From DASPMP01 sp035248725 (GTDB taxonomy: Bacteria > Gemmatimonadota > Gemmatimonadetes > Gemmatimonadales > Gemmatimonadaceae), in NCBI GenBank assembly GCA_035248725.1, contig DATFHG010000078.1, forward strand, positions 1 to 64,000: a stretch of 64,000 bases of DNA, in the 5' to 3' direction. The position numbers were made by a program, and so were the translations under genes. The stretch's first letter is position 1; every line of letters begins with the position of its first letter. Below the pieces are notes generated by a model. That model saw nothing but the letters and a program-made list of their open reading frames with translations, did not search any database and had not been told where the DNA came from. Of the stretch, positions 33,408 to 42,777 are shown piece by piece.

Positions 33408-35081
33408 TCACTGCACGCACTGCGCGTGCGGGTCGGGCTTGGGCTTGTCCACGACCAGCCGGTGATCGAGGTTCGCGATGTCCTGCGCCGTGTTGTAGAC
33501 CAGCTGCGCGACTCGCGCGAGGCCGTCGTAATCGATGTATTCCGGCTCGTCGGTGACTTCGTGGTATTCCGGGTGGCCGCCCGTCGAGAGAAAGACCACG
33601 GGAATGCCGTACCGCGCATACATGTAGTGATCGCTGCGGCAGTAGTACTGCTCGGGATGGCCGTTGGCGTCATACTGGTAGTCGTACTTGAAGGGCGGAT
33701 TGAATTTTTTTCCCTCCGCGTCCACCAGATCGCCCAGCTCGGTGGATAGACGCCGCGATCCGATGATCTGCAGGTCGCCATGGCCGCCGCCCGGAGCGAG
33801 CGCAGCCGGGCCGCGGCCGATCATGTCGATGTTGATCTGCGCGACGATGGAATCACGCGGTACGGTGGGATGATCGGTGAAGTACTGCGAGCCGTAGAGC
33901 CCAAGCTCCTCGCCGACGTGCCACACGAGCAGAATGGAGCGCTTCGGCTTCGTCGGCGCCGCCGCGAATGCTTCCGCCACCTCCAGAACTCCCATCGAGC
34001 CGGAGCCGTCGTCGTCCGCGCCATTGAAGATCGAATCGACGCGCGGTGCGTGCGCCCGACGCAGGCTGTCCAGGAGTGCACGGATCCTGGGCCAGTCTTC
34101 CGGTGCAGCCGGTTTCTCGCCGTCGTCGGCGCCGCCGGGACGCACGACGTGGTAGAACGCGTAGAGCGAGTCGTGATCCACGGGCTCGCCGGTGCCGACA
34201 TGATCGCTGTGCGCGCCGATCGCCACGTATTCGCCGCGCAACTTCGGGTCGCTGCCTGGCACGATGGCGACGACATTTCGCGAGCCGGGCGCCGGCTGCG
34301 TCGCGAATGACAGAGTGCCATGCACGATCTGGCCAATGGCGCCGACCTTCATCGTGGCGACCGGCTTGCCGAGCATCGCGGTCGCCATCTCGTTGGTGAC
34401 GTACATGTAGGCAGGCAGCGGCGGAAGGCGACGCTGCGCCTCCTCCACCTCGTCGCGATACTGCACCGCCGGCTCGGCCAGCGCCTTCCGCGCGTCGTCG
34501 GGCATCGAATCGAGAGACACGACCGCGACCGCTGCTGCGTCGAGGTAGCGCTGCGTCAGCAGGCCGCGGTTGACCTGCCAGCCATGCGGCACGGCGATGA
34601 CCACGATCTTCCCCGCGGTCTGGCGGGGATCGATCATTCCGCTGTCGCTCCACACGCCACCATAGATCGCGGTCGCACCGTCAAAGGCGCGCGCCGTCGG
34701 CCCGTTGTCGCGCGGGAGCCAATCCGCCCATATCGAGAACGTGCGGCCGCCCGCCATGATGGTGCTGCCAGTCGCCACGGACTGCAGCAGCGGGATCCGC
34801 TGGAAATACGTACCGTTATCGCCGGCGGGCTGCAGCCCCAGGCGGCTCAGCTCCTGGGCGATGTAGGTCGTCGCCTTGTCGTGATAGATAGTTCCGGCCG
34901 CTCGACCCATCATCGAGTCGTCGGCGAAGATGTAGAGGCGCGTCATGAGGTCGGCCGCGGTGATGGCTGCGGTCGTCGGATGCGCCGGATACTTCAACGG
35001 CAACGGCGCACGCTGCGCGAGTGCCGAAACGAGCGGAAGGGCGGCGAGCAGTACCACCGCGCCGAGAAGCTTGCGGGTCAT
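33408..35081 (-). CDS. Secreted M28-family zinc metallopeptidase with PA-type insert
   Basis: The 557-residue product has a signal peptide (KLLGAVVLLAALPLVSALA), so it is exported. A PA-like domain (about residues 120-260) precedes the second part of the M28 catalytic domain. Zinc-ligand motifs in order are GAHSDHVGTG, NGADDDGSGS, WHVGEELGLYG (catalytic Glu and ligand Glu), INIDMIGRG and the late His in STGGHPEYHE. This is consistent with a two-zinc aminopeptidase or carboxypeptidase acting on peptides outside the cell. An insert with acidic residues (DDGEKPAAPEDWP) separates the first two metal motifs. It is a single gene, divergent from the MFS gene. Confidence 0.92.
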   Translation of the reverse strand: MTRKLLGAVVLLAALPLVSALAQRAPLPLKYPAHPTTAAITAADLMTRLYIFADDSMMGRAAGTIYHDKATTYIAQELSRLGLQPAGDNGTYFQRIPLLQSVATGSTIMAGGRTFSIWADWLPRDNGPTARAFDGATAIYGGVWSDSGMIDPRQTAGKIVVIAVPHGWQVNRGLLTQRYLDAAAVAVVSLDSMPDDARKALAEPAVQYRDEVEEAQRRLPPLPAYMYVTNEMATAMLGKPVATMKVGAIGQIVHGTLSFATQPAPGSRNVVAIVPGSDPKLRGEYVAIGAHSDHVGTGEPVDHDSLYAFYHVVRPGGADDGEKPAAPEDWPRIRALLDSLRRAHAPRVDSIFNGADDDGSGSMGVLEVAEAFAAAPTKPKRSILLVWHVGEELGLYGSQYFTDHPTVPRDSIVAQINIDMIGRGPAALAPGGGHGDLQIIGSRRLSTELGDLVDAEGKKFNPPFKYDYQYDANGHPEQYYCRSDHYMYARYGIPVVFLSTGGHPEYHEVTDEPEYIDYDGLARVAQLVYNTAQDIANLDHRLVVDKPKPDPHAQCVQ

Positions 35082-35161
35082 GTTGTCGGTGGAGCGAGAA
35101 AGGGTCGGACGGCACATCATTGGACACCGAGATGAGCGCTGGAGTTTCGCAGGGCACGCTG

Positions 35162-36424
35162 ATGAACGACAGTCATCCGCAACGCTGGCGGGTGCTCGTC
35201 CTGCTCGCCTTCGCGGAGCTGCTCGGCATGTCGCTCTGGTTTGCCGGGAATGCCGTCGCGCCACAGCTCCGGGAGCAGTGGTTGCTCAGCGCCAGTCAGG
35301 TGGGGTGGCTGACGACGGCTGTGCAGCTCGGGTTCGTCGCCGGTACCGCGGTCGTCGGCGTACTGAACCTCGCGGACATCATACCGTCGCGCTCGCTGTT
35401 CGCGGCCGCAGCGGTCCTCGGTGCAGTGGCCAACGCCGCGCTGCTCGTGGCAGGTGGATTTTATCCTGCCATCGCCACGCGTTTCGCCTGCGGGTTCTGT
35501 CTCGCGGGCGTGTATCCGCCGGCGATGAAGATGATCGCCACATGGTTTCGTGCGCGGCGCGGCCTCGCGGTAGGCACCATCGTCGGCGCCCTGACCGTCG
35601 GCAAGGCGACGCCGTACCTCGTGCACGCGCTGCCGAACGCCGGGGTGGCGAGCATCGTTCTCGCAGGTTCCGCGAGCGCGGTCGTCGCGGCGGCACTCGT
35701 GTGGTTCGGCTATCACGACGGACCGTATCCGTTTCCACCGCGCCCGTTTTCCTGGTCTCTCGTCGCCACCGTGTTTCGCGAACGCCAGTGGCGGCTCGCG
35801 ACGGGCGGCTATCTCGGCCACATGTTCGAGCTGTACAGCTATTGGACGTGGATTCCCGCTTTCCTCGCCGCGAGTGCCGCTGTGTATGTCGGAGCGCCGA
35901 CGCTCGACGCGCACCACGCGGCACTGGTGTCCTTGCTCGCTTTCGGAACGATCGCCGTCGGTGGCTTGGGATGTTTCTGGGGCGGGCTGGTGGCCGATCG
36001 CGTCGGTCGCGAGCGCCTGGTGACGATCGCCATGGCGTTGAGCGGCGCGTGTGCACTGCTGATCGGCGTGACATTCGGTATGCGCTGGCTGTACGTCGCG
36101 CCCGTCGCCCTGCTCTGGGGGTTCTTCGTGATCGCTGATTCCGCGCAGTTCAGCGTGCTCGTCACGGAGAGCGTTCCACCGCACGCGGTCGGCACGGCGC
36201 TGATGCTGCAGACGTCGCTCGGGTTTCTGCTGACGACCGTCAGCATTCAGCTGATTCCCCCGATCGTGCGGCTGGCCGGGTGGCGGTGGGCATTTCCCCT
36301 GCTTGCCCTTGGGCCCCTCGCCGGCATCGCGGCCATCCGGCGACTGTTAGCGTTGAAAGGGCGGTTGGCGGTGAATACAATGAACCGCGATTCCGCAGCG
36401 CCGATTCCCTCCATCACAACTTGA
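35162..36424 (+). CDS. MFS transporter (CynX/NimT-like)
   Basis: The 420-residue product has about twelve membrane helices. MFS signatures include the loop after helix 2 and GGLVADRVGRERLV between helices 8 and 9. The substrate is not evident; the general pattern resembles anion/cyanate-type or nitroimidazole-type carriers. ATG 35162 is chosen because AGGG lies seven bases upstream; ATG 35132 is an alternative. The stop overlaps the pntA start (TGATG), so it is transcribed with the transhydrogenase genes, although a functional tie is not obvious. Confidence 0.85.
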   Translation: MNDSHPQRWRVLVLLAFAELLGMSLWFAGNAVAPQLREQWLLSASQVGWLTTAVQLGFVAGTAVVGVLNLADIIPSRSLFAAAAVLGAVANAALLVAGGFYPAIATRFACGFCLAGVYPPAMKMIATWFRARRGLAVGTIVGALTVGKATPYLVHALPNAGVASIVLAGSASAVVAAALVWFGYHDGPYPFPPRPFSWSLVATVFRERQWRLATGGYLGHMFELYSYWTWIPAFLAASAAVYVGAPTLDAHHAALVSLLAFGTIAVGGLGCFWGGLVADRVGRERLVTIAMALSGACALLIGVTFGMRWLYVAPVALLWGFFVIADSAQFSVLVTESVPPHAVGTALMLQTSLGFLLTTVSIQLIPPIVRLAGWRWAFPLLALGPLAGIAAIRRLLALKGRLAVNTMNRDSAAPIPSITT

Positions 36425-37530
36425 TGCACGTCGCCGTCCTGAAAGAATCCGCCTCGCGGGAAAATCGCGTGGCGCTGACGCCGGATAGTGCGGCGCGTCT
36501 GGTCAAGTCGAAGGTCGATGTCGTGGTACAGAGCGGAGCGGGCGAACGTGCCGGCTTCCCGGACGACGCGTATACGGCCGTCGGGGCGCGGATCGCACCG
36601 GACGCCGGGACAACGGCGCGTACCGCGTGGATCGTCCTCAAAGTACAGCCGCCGACGGACGCGGAGGCGGCGCTGCTCGATGCGGGCAGCGTGCTCGTGT
36701 CGCTGCTCAAGCCCGGACAGCATGCGGCACTCGCGCAGCGGCTCGCGGACCGCAAGGTCACGACGCTCGCTCTCGAGCTCGTGCCGCGCATCACGCGCGC
36801 GCAGAGCATGGACGTGCTCTCGTCGCAGGCCACCGTCGCGGGTTACAAGGCCGTGCTCCTCGGTGCCGCGGCCCTCGGAAAATTTCTGCCGATGCTCACG
36901 ACGGCCGCGGGCAACATCCAGCCGGCCCGCGTGTTCGTCATCGGCGCCGGCGTGTCGGGTCTGCAGGCCATCGCCACGGCGCGGCGGCTCGGCGCCGTGG
37001 TGTCCGCATTCGACATCCGGCCGGCAGCGCGTGAACAGATCGAGAGTCTGGGAGCGAAAGCGATCGGCGGCGAGGCGGTCAGTGTCACCGCGGAGACGTC
37101 GACCGGCTATGCCCGGGTGCAGACCGACGATGAGCGCGCGAACACGATGCTCGCGATCGCGAACCATATCCGGGACGTCGATCTCGTCATCACCACCGCC
37201 AACGTTCCCGGCCGCCAGGCGCCGAGACTCATCAGCGCCGCGACGGTTCACTCGATGCGCCGTGGTTCGGTGATCGTCGATCTCGCCGCCGAAACGGGCG
37301 GCAACTGCGAGCTCACGAAAGCAGGTGAGACCGTGACCGTCGATGGCGTCACGATCATCGGCGCGCTCGACCTGCCTAGCACGGTTCCCCAGCACGCAAG
37401 CCAGATGTTCGCGCGCAACGTCCTCACCTTGCTGCAGCATCTGGTGAAGGACGGCAACGTGAACATCGATGCCAACGACGAGATCACGGGCGCCATGCTC
37501 GTGACGCACGAGGGCCGGGTGCTCAAATGA
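36424..37530 (+). CDS. pntA: NAD(P) transhydrogenase alpha-1 subunit (NAD-binding domain I)
   Basis: The proton-translocating transhydrogenase uses the proton gradient to reduce NADP with NADH. The 368-residue product is the soluble NAD-binding domain only, like alanine dehydrogenase. Motifs include VAVLKESASRENRVALTPDSA, the glycine motif VIGAGVSGLQAIA, FDIRPAAREQIESLG and the GVTIIGALDLPSTVPQHAS segment. Splitting of alpha into a soluble and a membrane polypeptide is the three-subunit arrangement known from Rhodospirillum rubrum. It overlaps pntAB by four bases. Confidence 0.95.
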   Translation: MHVAVLKESASRENRVALTPDSAARLVKSKVDVVVQSGAGERAGFPDDAYTAVGARIAPDAGTTARTAWIVLKVQPPTDAEAALLDAGSVLVSLLKPGQHAALAQRLADRKVTTLALELVPRITRAQSMDVLSSQATVAGYKAVLLGAAALGKFLPMLTTAAGNIQPARVFVIGAGVSGLQAIATARRLGAVVSAFDIRPAAREQIESLGAKAIGGEAVSVTAETSTGYARVQTDDERANTMLAIANHIRDVDLVITTANVPGRQAPRLISAATVHSMRRGSVIVDLAAETGGNCELTKAGETVTVDGVTIIGALDLPSTVPQHASQMFARNVLTLLQHLVKDGNVNIDANDEITGAMLVTHEGRVLK

Positions 37531-37862
37531 TGATCCTGGAGCTGTACATCTTCGTCCTCGCGGCGTTCACCGGATACATGGTGATCTCGCGCGTTCCACC
37601 GCTGCTGCACACGCCACTGATGGCCGCGACGAACGCCATCTCCGGCATCTCACTCGTGGGGTCCGTGATCATGGCCGGCGCGCAGCACAGCCGTCTCGCG
37701 ACGCTGCTCGGCTTCATCGCGGTCGTCTGCGCGACGACGAACATCGTCGGCGGATTTCTGATCGTCGACCGCATGCTGCGCATGTTCCAGCGCACGCAGG
37801 GCGGCGGCGGCGAAGGCGACCGACGCAAGGCCAGTCGGCGCGCCACCGATGCCGTGAGCTGA
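37527..37862 (+). CDS. pntAB: NAD(P) transhydrogenase alpha-2 subunit (membrane part)
   Basis: The 111-residue product supplies the membrane helices that belong to the C-terminus of PntA in two-subunit enzymes. Three helices are visible, with the family sequence TGYMVISRVPPLLHTPLMAATN and AISGISLVGSVIMAG. The charged tail (GEGDRRKASRRATDAVS) is cytosolic. It overlaps pntA by four bases and pntB by one base, so production of the three subunits is coupled. Confidence 0.95.
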   Translation: MMILELYIFVLAAFTGYMVISRVPPLLHTPLMAATNAISGISLVGSVIMAGAQHSRLATLLGFIAVVCATTNIVGGFLIVDRMLRMFQRTQGGGGEGDRRKASRRATDAVS

Positions 37863-39247
37863 TGCGCGAAACGTTCATCCAGCTCGCCTACATCGGCGCA
37901 TCCGTTCTGTTCATTCTCGGCCTGCGCAGTCTCACGCGGCCGGACAAGGCGCGCCGCGGCATGCAGCAGGCGGCGGTCGGGATGCTGCTCGCCATCGCAG
38001 GCACGCTCGTCAATCACCAGATCCTTGACTACAAGTGGATCGTGCTGGGCATGGCGATCGGTACCGTTGCCGGATATCCCCTCGGCATGTGGGTGCCGAT
38101 GACGGCGATGCCGCAGCGGATCGCGCTCTCGCTGACGTTCAGCGCCGGTGCGGCCACGCTCGTCGGCGTCGCCGAATACGTGACGTCGGTGGGGGGCATG
38201 GAGGGCCTCACACACGCGAAGGCCGCCGCGCTCGGTTTCGAAGTGTTGCTCGGCTCGATCACGGTGGCGGGCACCCTCGTCGCCGCGGGCAAGCTGCAGG
38301 AGCTGATCACGTCCAGACCGGTGACCTATCGCGGGCAGAATCTGGTCAACGGCGCGGTCTTCGCCTTCACGCTCGGACTGTTCGCGTTCCTGGTGCTCCA
38401 GCCCGAATCGGCGAAGGTGTTTTACACGATGATTGCGCTGGCATTCGTGTTCGGCGTGATGTTCGTGATCCCCATTGGCGGCGCGGACATGCCCGTGGTG
38501 GTCGCGCTGCTCAACTCGTACTCGGGGCTTGCGGCCTGCGCCACGGGATTCGCCATCGGCAACGAGGTGTTGATCATCGCGGGTGCGCTCGACGGCGCGT
38601 CGGGATTCATTCTGTCGCTCCTCATGAGCAAGGCCATGAACCGGTCCTTCGCGAACGTATTGTTTGGCGCGTTCGGGTCGGAAACCGCCGCGACGGCAAA
38701 GAAGGCCGGCGACCTGCAGGTCCGCTCGATCACCGTCGACGATGCAGCCATTCAACTCGCATACGCGCAGCTCGTGATCATCATCCCCGGCTACGGCATG
38801 GCCGTCGCGCAGGCGCAACATCAGGTGCGCGAGCTCGCGGAGCTGATCGAGAAGCGAGGCGGCGAGGTGAAGTTCGCGATCCATCCGGTGGCCGGCCGCA
38901 TGCCTGGTCACATGAACGTGCTGCTCGCCGAAGCCAACATCCCGTACGACAAGCTGTACGACATGGAGGAAATCAACGGCGAGTTCGACCGCGCGGACGT
39001 GGCAATGGTCATCGGTGCGAACGATGTGGTGAATCCGGCCGCGCGCACGGACAGGAGCTCGCCGATCTATGGAATGCCCATCCTCGACGCCGACAAGGCA
39101 CGTACGATCATCGTACTGAAGCGCAGCATGGCGGCCGGCTTCGCGGGCATCGAGAACGAGCTGTTCTACGATCCCAAGACCAGCATGCTGTTCGGTGACG
39201 CCAAGGCGTCGCTGACCGCCCTGATCGGCGAGATCAAGAACGTCTGA
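37862..39247 (+). CDS. pntB: NAD(P) transhydrogenase beta subunit
   Basis: The 461-residue product combines a membrane region of about nine helices, which forms the proton channel, with the C-terminal NADP-binding domain III. Family features are SYSGLAACATGFAIGNEVLIIAG-type helices, GYGMAVAQAQHQVREL (the NADP loop), HPVAGRMPGHMNVLLAEA, IGANDVVNPAA and FAGIENELFY. Length and order match PntB. It ends the operon; no terminator hairpin is obvious before ada. Confidence 0.96.
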   Translation: MRETFIQLAYIGASVLFILGLRSLTRPDKARRGMQQAAVGMLLAIAGTLVNHQILDYKWIVLGMAIGTVAGYPLGMWVPMTAMPQRIALSLTFSAGAATLVGVAEYVTSVGGMEGLTHAKAAALGFEVLLGSITVAGTLVAAGKLQELITSRPVTYRGQNLVNGAVFAFTLGLFAFLVLQPESAKVFYTMIALAFVFGVMFVIPIGGADMPVVVALLNSYSGLAACATGFAIGNEVLIIAGALDGASGFILSLLMSKAMNRSFANVLFGAFGSETAATAKKAGDLQVRSITVDDAAIQLAYAQLVIIIPGYGMAVAQAQHQVRELAELIEKRGGEVKFAIHPVAGRMPGHMNVLLAEANIPYDKLYDMEEINGEFDRADVAMVIGANDVVNPAARTDRSSPIYGMPILDADKARTIIVLKRSMAAGFAGIENELFYDPKTSMLFGDAKASLTALIGEIKNV

Positions 39248-39301
39248 TTTGATCGCAAGGTTCGGATAGCCGCCTCCGGCGCGACCTGTAGCTTCAGGGG
39301 C

Positions 39302-40360
39302 ATGTCGACCGCGCCATCGCTTCCGGATCCCGCCACCGCCTGGCGCGCCGTGGAACGTCGTGATCGTCGTTTCGACGGCCGCTTCGTGTACGGCGTGGAT
39401 TCGACGAAGATCTTCTGCAGGCCGTCCTGCTCGTCGCGCCGGCCCACGCGGTCGCGTGTGGAGTTCTTCGGATCGCCCGACGACGCCGAACGCGCCGGAT
39501 ACCGCGCGTGCAAACGCTGTCGCCCGGGCAGCGATGCACCCAATCGCATCGATCGTGCGGTCGCGGGAGCGGTCGAGCACCTCGCGGCGCATGCGAACGA
39601 ACGCATCACGCTCCGGACGCTCGCCGCGATCGTCCACGTGAGCCCGTTCCACCTGCAGCGCGCCTTCAAGCGCGCGCTGGGTGTCACACCTCGGGAATAC
39701 CAGGACGCGACACGACGCAACGTCCTGTCCAGTCAACTGAAAAAGGGGGACACGGTGAGTCGCGCAACCTTCGAGGCGGGATTCGGATCCAGCAGCCGCG
39801 TGTACGAGCGCGCGTCGAACGAGTTGGGCATGACGCCCGCCGTGCTTCGCAAGCGGGCGGCCGGCCAGCGCATTCAGTTCAGCGTCGTCGACTCGTCGCT
39901 CGGGCCACTGCTCGCAGCGTACACCGAGCGTGGGGTCTGCTGCGTGAAGTTCGGAGCCGGCGACGCGCAGCTCGAACGTGAGTTCCGATCCGAATTTTCC
40001 GGCGCCGAGATCCATCGCGCCGGTTCAACGATCCACGACTGGATCGCTGCGATCGTCCGCAGCGTCGATGGAGGCAACGATCCACGCGTGCCGATCGATG
40101 CGGCTGGTACGGCGTTCCAATGGCGCGTCTGGAAGGAGCTGCAGCGCATTCCTCGCGGCACCACGCTCTCGTACACCGAGGTGGCGCAGCGCATCGGCCA
40201 GCCCACGGCCGTGCGTGCGGTCGCACGCGCATGCGCCACGAATCCGGTCGCGCTCGTCATCCCGTGTCACCGGGTGATTCGCGAGGATGGATCGCTCGGA
40301 GGCTATCGCTGGGGACTGGATCGCAAGGCGCAGTTGCTCGAGCGCGAGCGTACCGGCTGA
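39302..40360 (+). CDS. ada: Ada, bifunctional DNA alkylation-damage regulator and O6-methylguanine methyltransferase
   Basis: Ada repairs methylated DNA and, once methylated on its N-terminal zinc cysteine, activates its own regulon. The 352-residue product (E. coli Ada 354 aa) has the four zinc cysteines Cys39, Cys43, Cys70 and Cys73. Cys39 corresponds to the phosphotriester acceptor. The AraC-type helix-turn-helix follows (about residues 85-180). The methyltransferase domain has the acceptor Cys322 in IPCHRV. It is complete and should be functional. It would be inducible by methylation damage; an Ada box was not identified. Confidence 0.96.
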   Translation: MSTAPSLPDPATAWRAVERRDRRFDGRFVYGVDSTKIFCRPSCSSRRPTRSRVEFFGSPDDAERAGYRACKRCRPGSDAPNRIDRAVAGAVEHLAAHANERITLRTLAAIVHVSPFHLQRAFKRALGVTPREYQDATRRNVLSSQLKKGDTVSRATFEAGFGSSSRVYERASNELGMTPAVLRKRAAGQRIQFSVVDSSLGPLLAAYTERGVCCVKFGAGDAQLEREFRSEFSGAEIHRAGSTIHDWIAAIVRSVDGGNDPRVPIDAAGTAFQWRVWKELQRIPRGTTLSYTEVAQRIGQPTAVRAVARACATNPVALVIPCHRVIREDGSLGGYRWGLDRKAQLLERERTG

Positions 40361-40440
40361 CGGTTGCGCCGCGGTCCGCGGCGTTCAAACCTTGAGCGGC
40401 TTCGCACTGTCCGAGTCTGCAGCCACTCACCACGACGCTC

Positions 40441-41349
40441 ATGCGAAATCCTGTGACCCGTCCCTCCCATCTTGCCGCCGCCGCCATGCTGATGTTGAGC
40501 GGCTCGGCCGTCCACGCGCAGGTGGCTGCTTCCGACAGCTACTTCACCTGGGCGGGTCGCATCGCGTCCGGTGGAACACTCGGCATCAAACACTTCAATG
40601 GTCCGATCGACGTCCGGGAAGGAACGTCGGATCAGATCGAGTTCCGCGCCGAGCGCCGGAGTCGACGCAGCAACGAGCTGTCCTTCGAAGTGCAGAATGA
40701 CGGCAACGGCGTCACCCTGTGCGGCGTCTGGCGCGGTCGAAGCGCATGTGACAGTCGCGGCGGCGGGTGGCACGACGACGACTGGGATGGTGGGCCGCCG
40801 GCGTCTCGCATCACGGTGACCCTGCCGAAAGGAGTCCGGTTGCACGCGTCCACGGGCAACGGTGACGTCCTCGTGGAGAAAGCCAGTAACGATGTCGACA
40901 TCGCCTCGGGAAATGGCGACATCCGAATCTCGCTCACTGCTGGCCGCGTCACGGCCTCGACCGGAAACGGCGAGCTGGAGATTTCGGGCGCCACCGGCCC
41001 GGTGCAGGCGAACACCGGCAATGGGCGCGTCTACGTCACCACGGCCACCGGGCCAGTGGAAGCGAACACCGGCAACGGTGAGATCGACGTGACCATGAAG
41101 GCGCTGTCCAACACATCGGATATGCAGTTCAATACCGGGAATGGCAGCATCACCGTAGCGCTTCCCGGCTCGTTCAATGGTGAGGTCGACGCGAGCACCG
41201 GCAACGGTGAGTTCAGCTCCGACTTCGAGATCCGGGTGATCGGACGATTGAATCCGCACCACGTGCGCGGCACCATTGGAACGGGCGGCGGCCAGTTGAT
41301 CCGCATGACTACGGGCAGCGGGCGCCTGGAACTGCGAAAGGCCACGTAG
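40441..41349 (+). CDS. Exported DUF4097-type beta-solenoid protein with TGNG repeats
   Basis: The 302-residue product has a signal peptide (HLAAAAMLMLSGSAVHA) and then beta-strand repeats with a recurring (S/T)GNG turn: STGNGDV, ASGNGDI, STGNGEL, NTGNGRV, NTGNGEI, NTGNGSI, STGNGEF. This is the DUF4097-type solenoid pattern, in which each coil ends at the Gly-Asn-Gly turn. A short Asp/Gly/Trp segment (SRGGGWHDDDWDGGP) interrupts near residue 110. The function is unknown; such proteins are usually periplasmic or surface-exposed. It has its own terminator. Confidence 0.85.
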   Translation: MRNPVTRPSHLAAAAMLMLSGSAVHAQVAASDSYFTWAGRIASGGTLGIKHFNGPIDVREGTSDQIEFRAERRSRRSNELSFEVQNDGNGVTLCGVWRGRSACDSRGGGWHDDDWDGGPPASRITVTLPKGVRLHASTGNGDVLVEKASNDVDIASGNGDIRISLTAGRVTASTGNGELEISGATGPVQANTGNGRVYVTTATGPVEANTGNGEIDVTMKALSNTSDMQFNTGNGSITVALPGSFNGEVDASTGNGEFSSDFEIRVIGRLNPHHVRGTIGTGGGQLIRMTTGSGRLELRKAT

Positions 41350-41373
41350 ACGTCGCGGGAGATCACCAAACAG

Positions 41374-41403
41374 GAAGGCTCCTCTCACTCGAGAGGAGCC
41401 TTC
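41374..41403. terminator. Strong terminator between the DUF4097-type gene and the next minus-strand gene
   Basis: A perfect 13-bp stem (41374-41386 with 41391-41403) closes on ACTC and is followed by TGTGTTTT on the plus strand. It lies between two convergent genes and may serve both. Confidence 0.85.
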
Positions 41404-41433
41404 TGTGTTTTCGTCGATGAGCGGACGGCGCGT

Positions 41434-41664
41434 TCACGCCGCGAGTCGTGCCGGTTGCCAGAACACGGTGCCGTCGAGGAGTGCCTGAGCGCACTCGTAT
41501 CGCGCGGGCGGAAAGCCCTTCACACCGATCTCCAGCGTGTCGCCCTCTTCCACCGGCATGCGCTCGCCGACGAGGCGGAGCGCCTCCTCGAAGCTGGCGC
41601 TCTGAATGACGCCAGCCTGACGGGCACTCTCGGAAGAGCTCAGCGAGAACGTGTACGTGGCCAT
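41434..41664 (-). CDS. Small hypothetical protein
   Basis: The 76-residue product is predicted to be a small alpha/beta protein (YTFSLSSSESARQAGVIQSASFEEALRLVGERM in separate elements, then EGDTLEIGVKGFPPARYE). I do not recognise the family. The alternation of a strand, a helix and two strands is compatible with a compact single domain. The ATG lies near a divergent DUF72 gene. Confidence 0.6.
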   Translation of the reverse strand: MATYTFSLSSSESARQAGVIQSASFEEALRLVGERMPVEEGDTLEIGVKGFPPARYECAQALLDGTVFWQPARLAA

Positions 41665-41723
41665 GGTGGGCTCCTGGTGGTTCCCTGGTTCTTCGTACCC
41701 GATCGTGTTTTGTATTGTTCCTC

Positions 41724-42746
41724 GTGATCGACGCGCTGCACGACCCCGGCACGCCCACGGCGCAGGCGCGTTCAGGCGCCGCGCCGGACCGTCTCGAGCA
41801 GCTGCACGCTCCGGGAGGCGTTCGCGTGCTCATCGGGGTCGCGAGCTGGACCGATCCGTCGATGACCGCGCCCGGTGTGTTCTACCCCGACGGCGCGCGA
41901 ACGCCGGAGGCGCGATTGCGCTACTACGCGACGCGCTTCCCGCTGGTCGAGGTGGATTCGACGTATTACGCGATTCCGGCGCGGCGCATGACCGAGCTGT
42001 GGGTCGATCGTACGCCAGAGCGTTTCACGTTCGACGTGAAGGCACACGCGCTCATGACAGGCCAGCCATCGGAGGTCAGCCGCCTGCCAAGGGAAATCCG
42101 CGACGCGCTGCCCTCGGACCTCGCGAAGAAGACGCGCGTCTACGCATCGGACCTTCCCGACGAGTTGAAGGATGCCGTGTGGCAGTCGTTTTTCGACGCG
42201 CTGGTACCGCTGCGGGATGCCGGCCGTCTCGGCGCAATCCTGCTGCAGTATCCCAGGTGGGTCGGACCATCGCGCGCCAATGCGACGCTCATCGAGGACG
42301 CTCAGCGCAGACTGTCCACCGGCGGCTGGCGCGCCGCCGTCGAGTTGCGCAATCGAAATTGGTTCGACGATCGCACGCGGCCGCGCACGCTGACCCTGCT
42401 GCGGCGCACAGGCCTGTCATACGTCGTCGTCGATTCGCCCCCTGGATTTCAGTCGTCTGTGCCCATTGTCGCCGAGGTCACGTCTCCATCACTCGCAATC
42501 GTCCGCTTCCACGGGCGCAACACGGACACGTGGGAAGCGAAGGTCACCAAGGTCAGCGACCGCTTTCGATATCTCTATGACGAGACGCAGCTCACGGAAT
42601 GGGTGCCCATCATCCAGGCGATCAGCGAGCAGGTCGAGGAGGTGCACCTCGTCTTCAACAACTGCTACGGCAACTACGGAACGACGAACGCACTGGAGAT
42701 GGGAGGGATGCTGCTGCGCGCGGGCGTCGTGTCGTCGGGTCGCTGA
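41724..42746 (+). CDS. DUF72 family protein (YecE-like)
   Basis: The 340-residue product has the TIM-barrel-like DUF72 pattern: IGVASWTDPSM, FYPDGARTPEARLRYYATRFPLVEVDSTYYAIP, FTFDVKAHALMTG, ILLQYPRWVG, AVELRNRNWF, YVVVDSPPGF, VRFHGRNTDTWEAK and the NNCYGNYGTTNALEM ending. The family is widespread but its reaction is not established. No ATG exists near the N-terminus; GTG 41724 or TTG 41715 are possible. Single gene, convergent with the aldehyde dehydrogenase gene. Confidence 0.9.
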   Translation: MIDALHDPGTPTAQARSGAAPDRLEQLHAPGGVRVLIGVASWTDPSMTAPGVFYPDGARTPEARLRYYATRFPLVEVDSTYYAIPARRMTELWVDRTPERFTFDVKAHALMTGQPSEVSRLPREIRDALPSDLAKKTRVYASDLPDELKDAVWQSFFDALVPLRDAGRLGAILLQYPRWVGPSRANATLIEDAQRRLSTGGWRAAVELRNRNWFDDRTRPRTLTLLRRTGLSYVVVDSPPGFQSSVPIVAEVTSPSLAIVRFHGRNTDTWEAKVTKVSDRFRYLYDETQLTEWVPIIQAISEQVEEVHLVFNNCYGNYGTTNALEMGGMLLRAGVVSSGR

Positions 42747-42777
42747 TCTGCTGAACTTTCTGCCATGACAAAAGGGC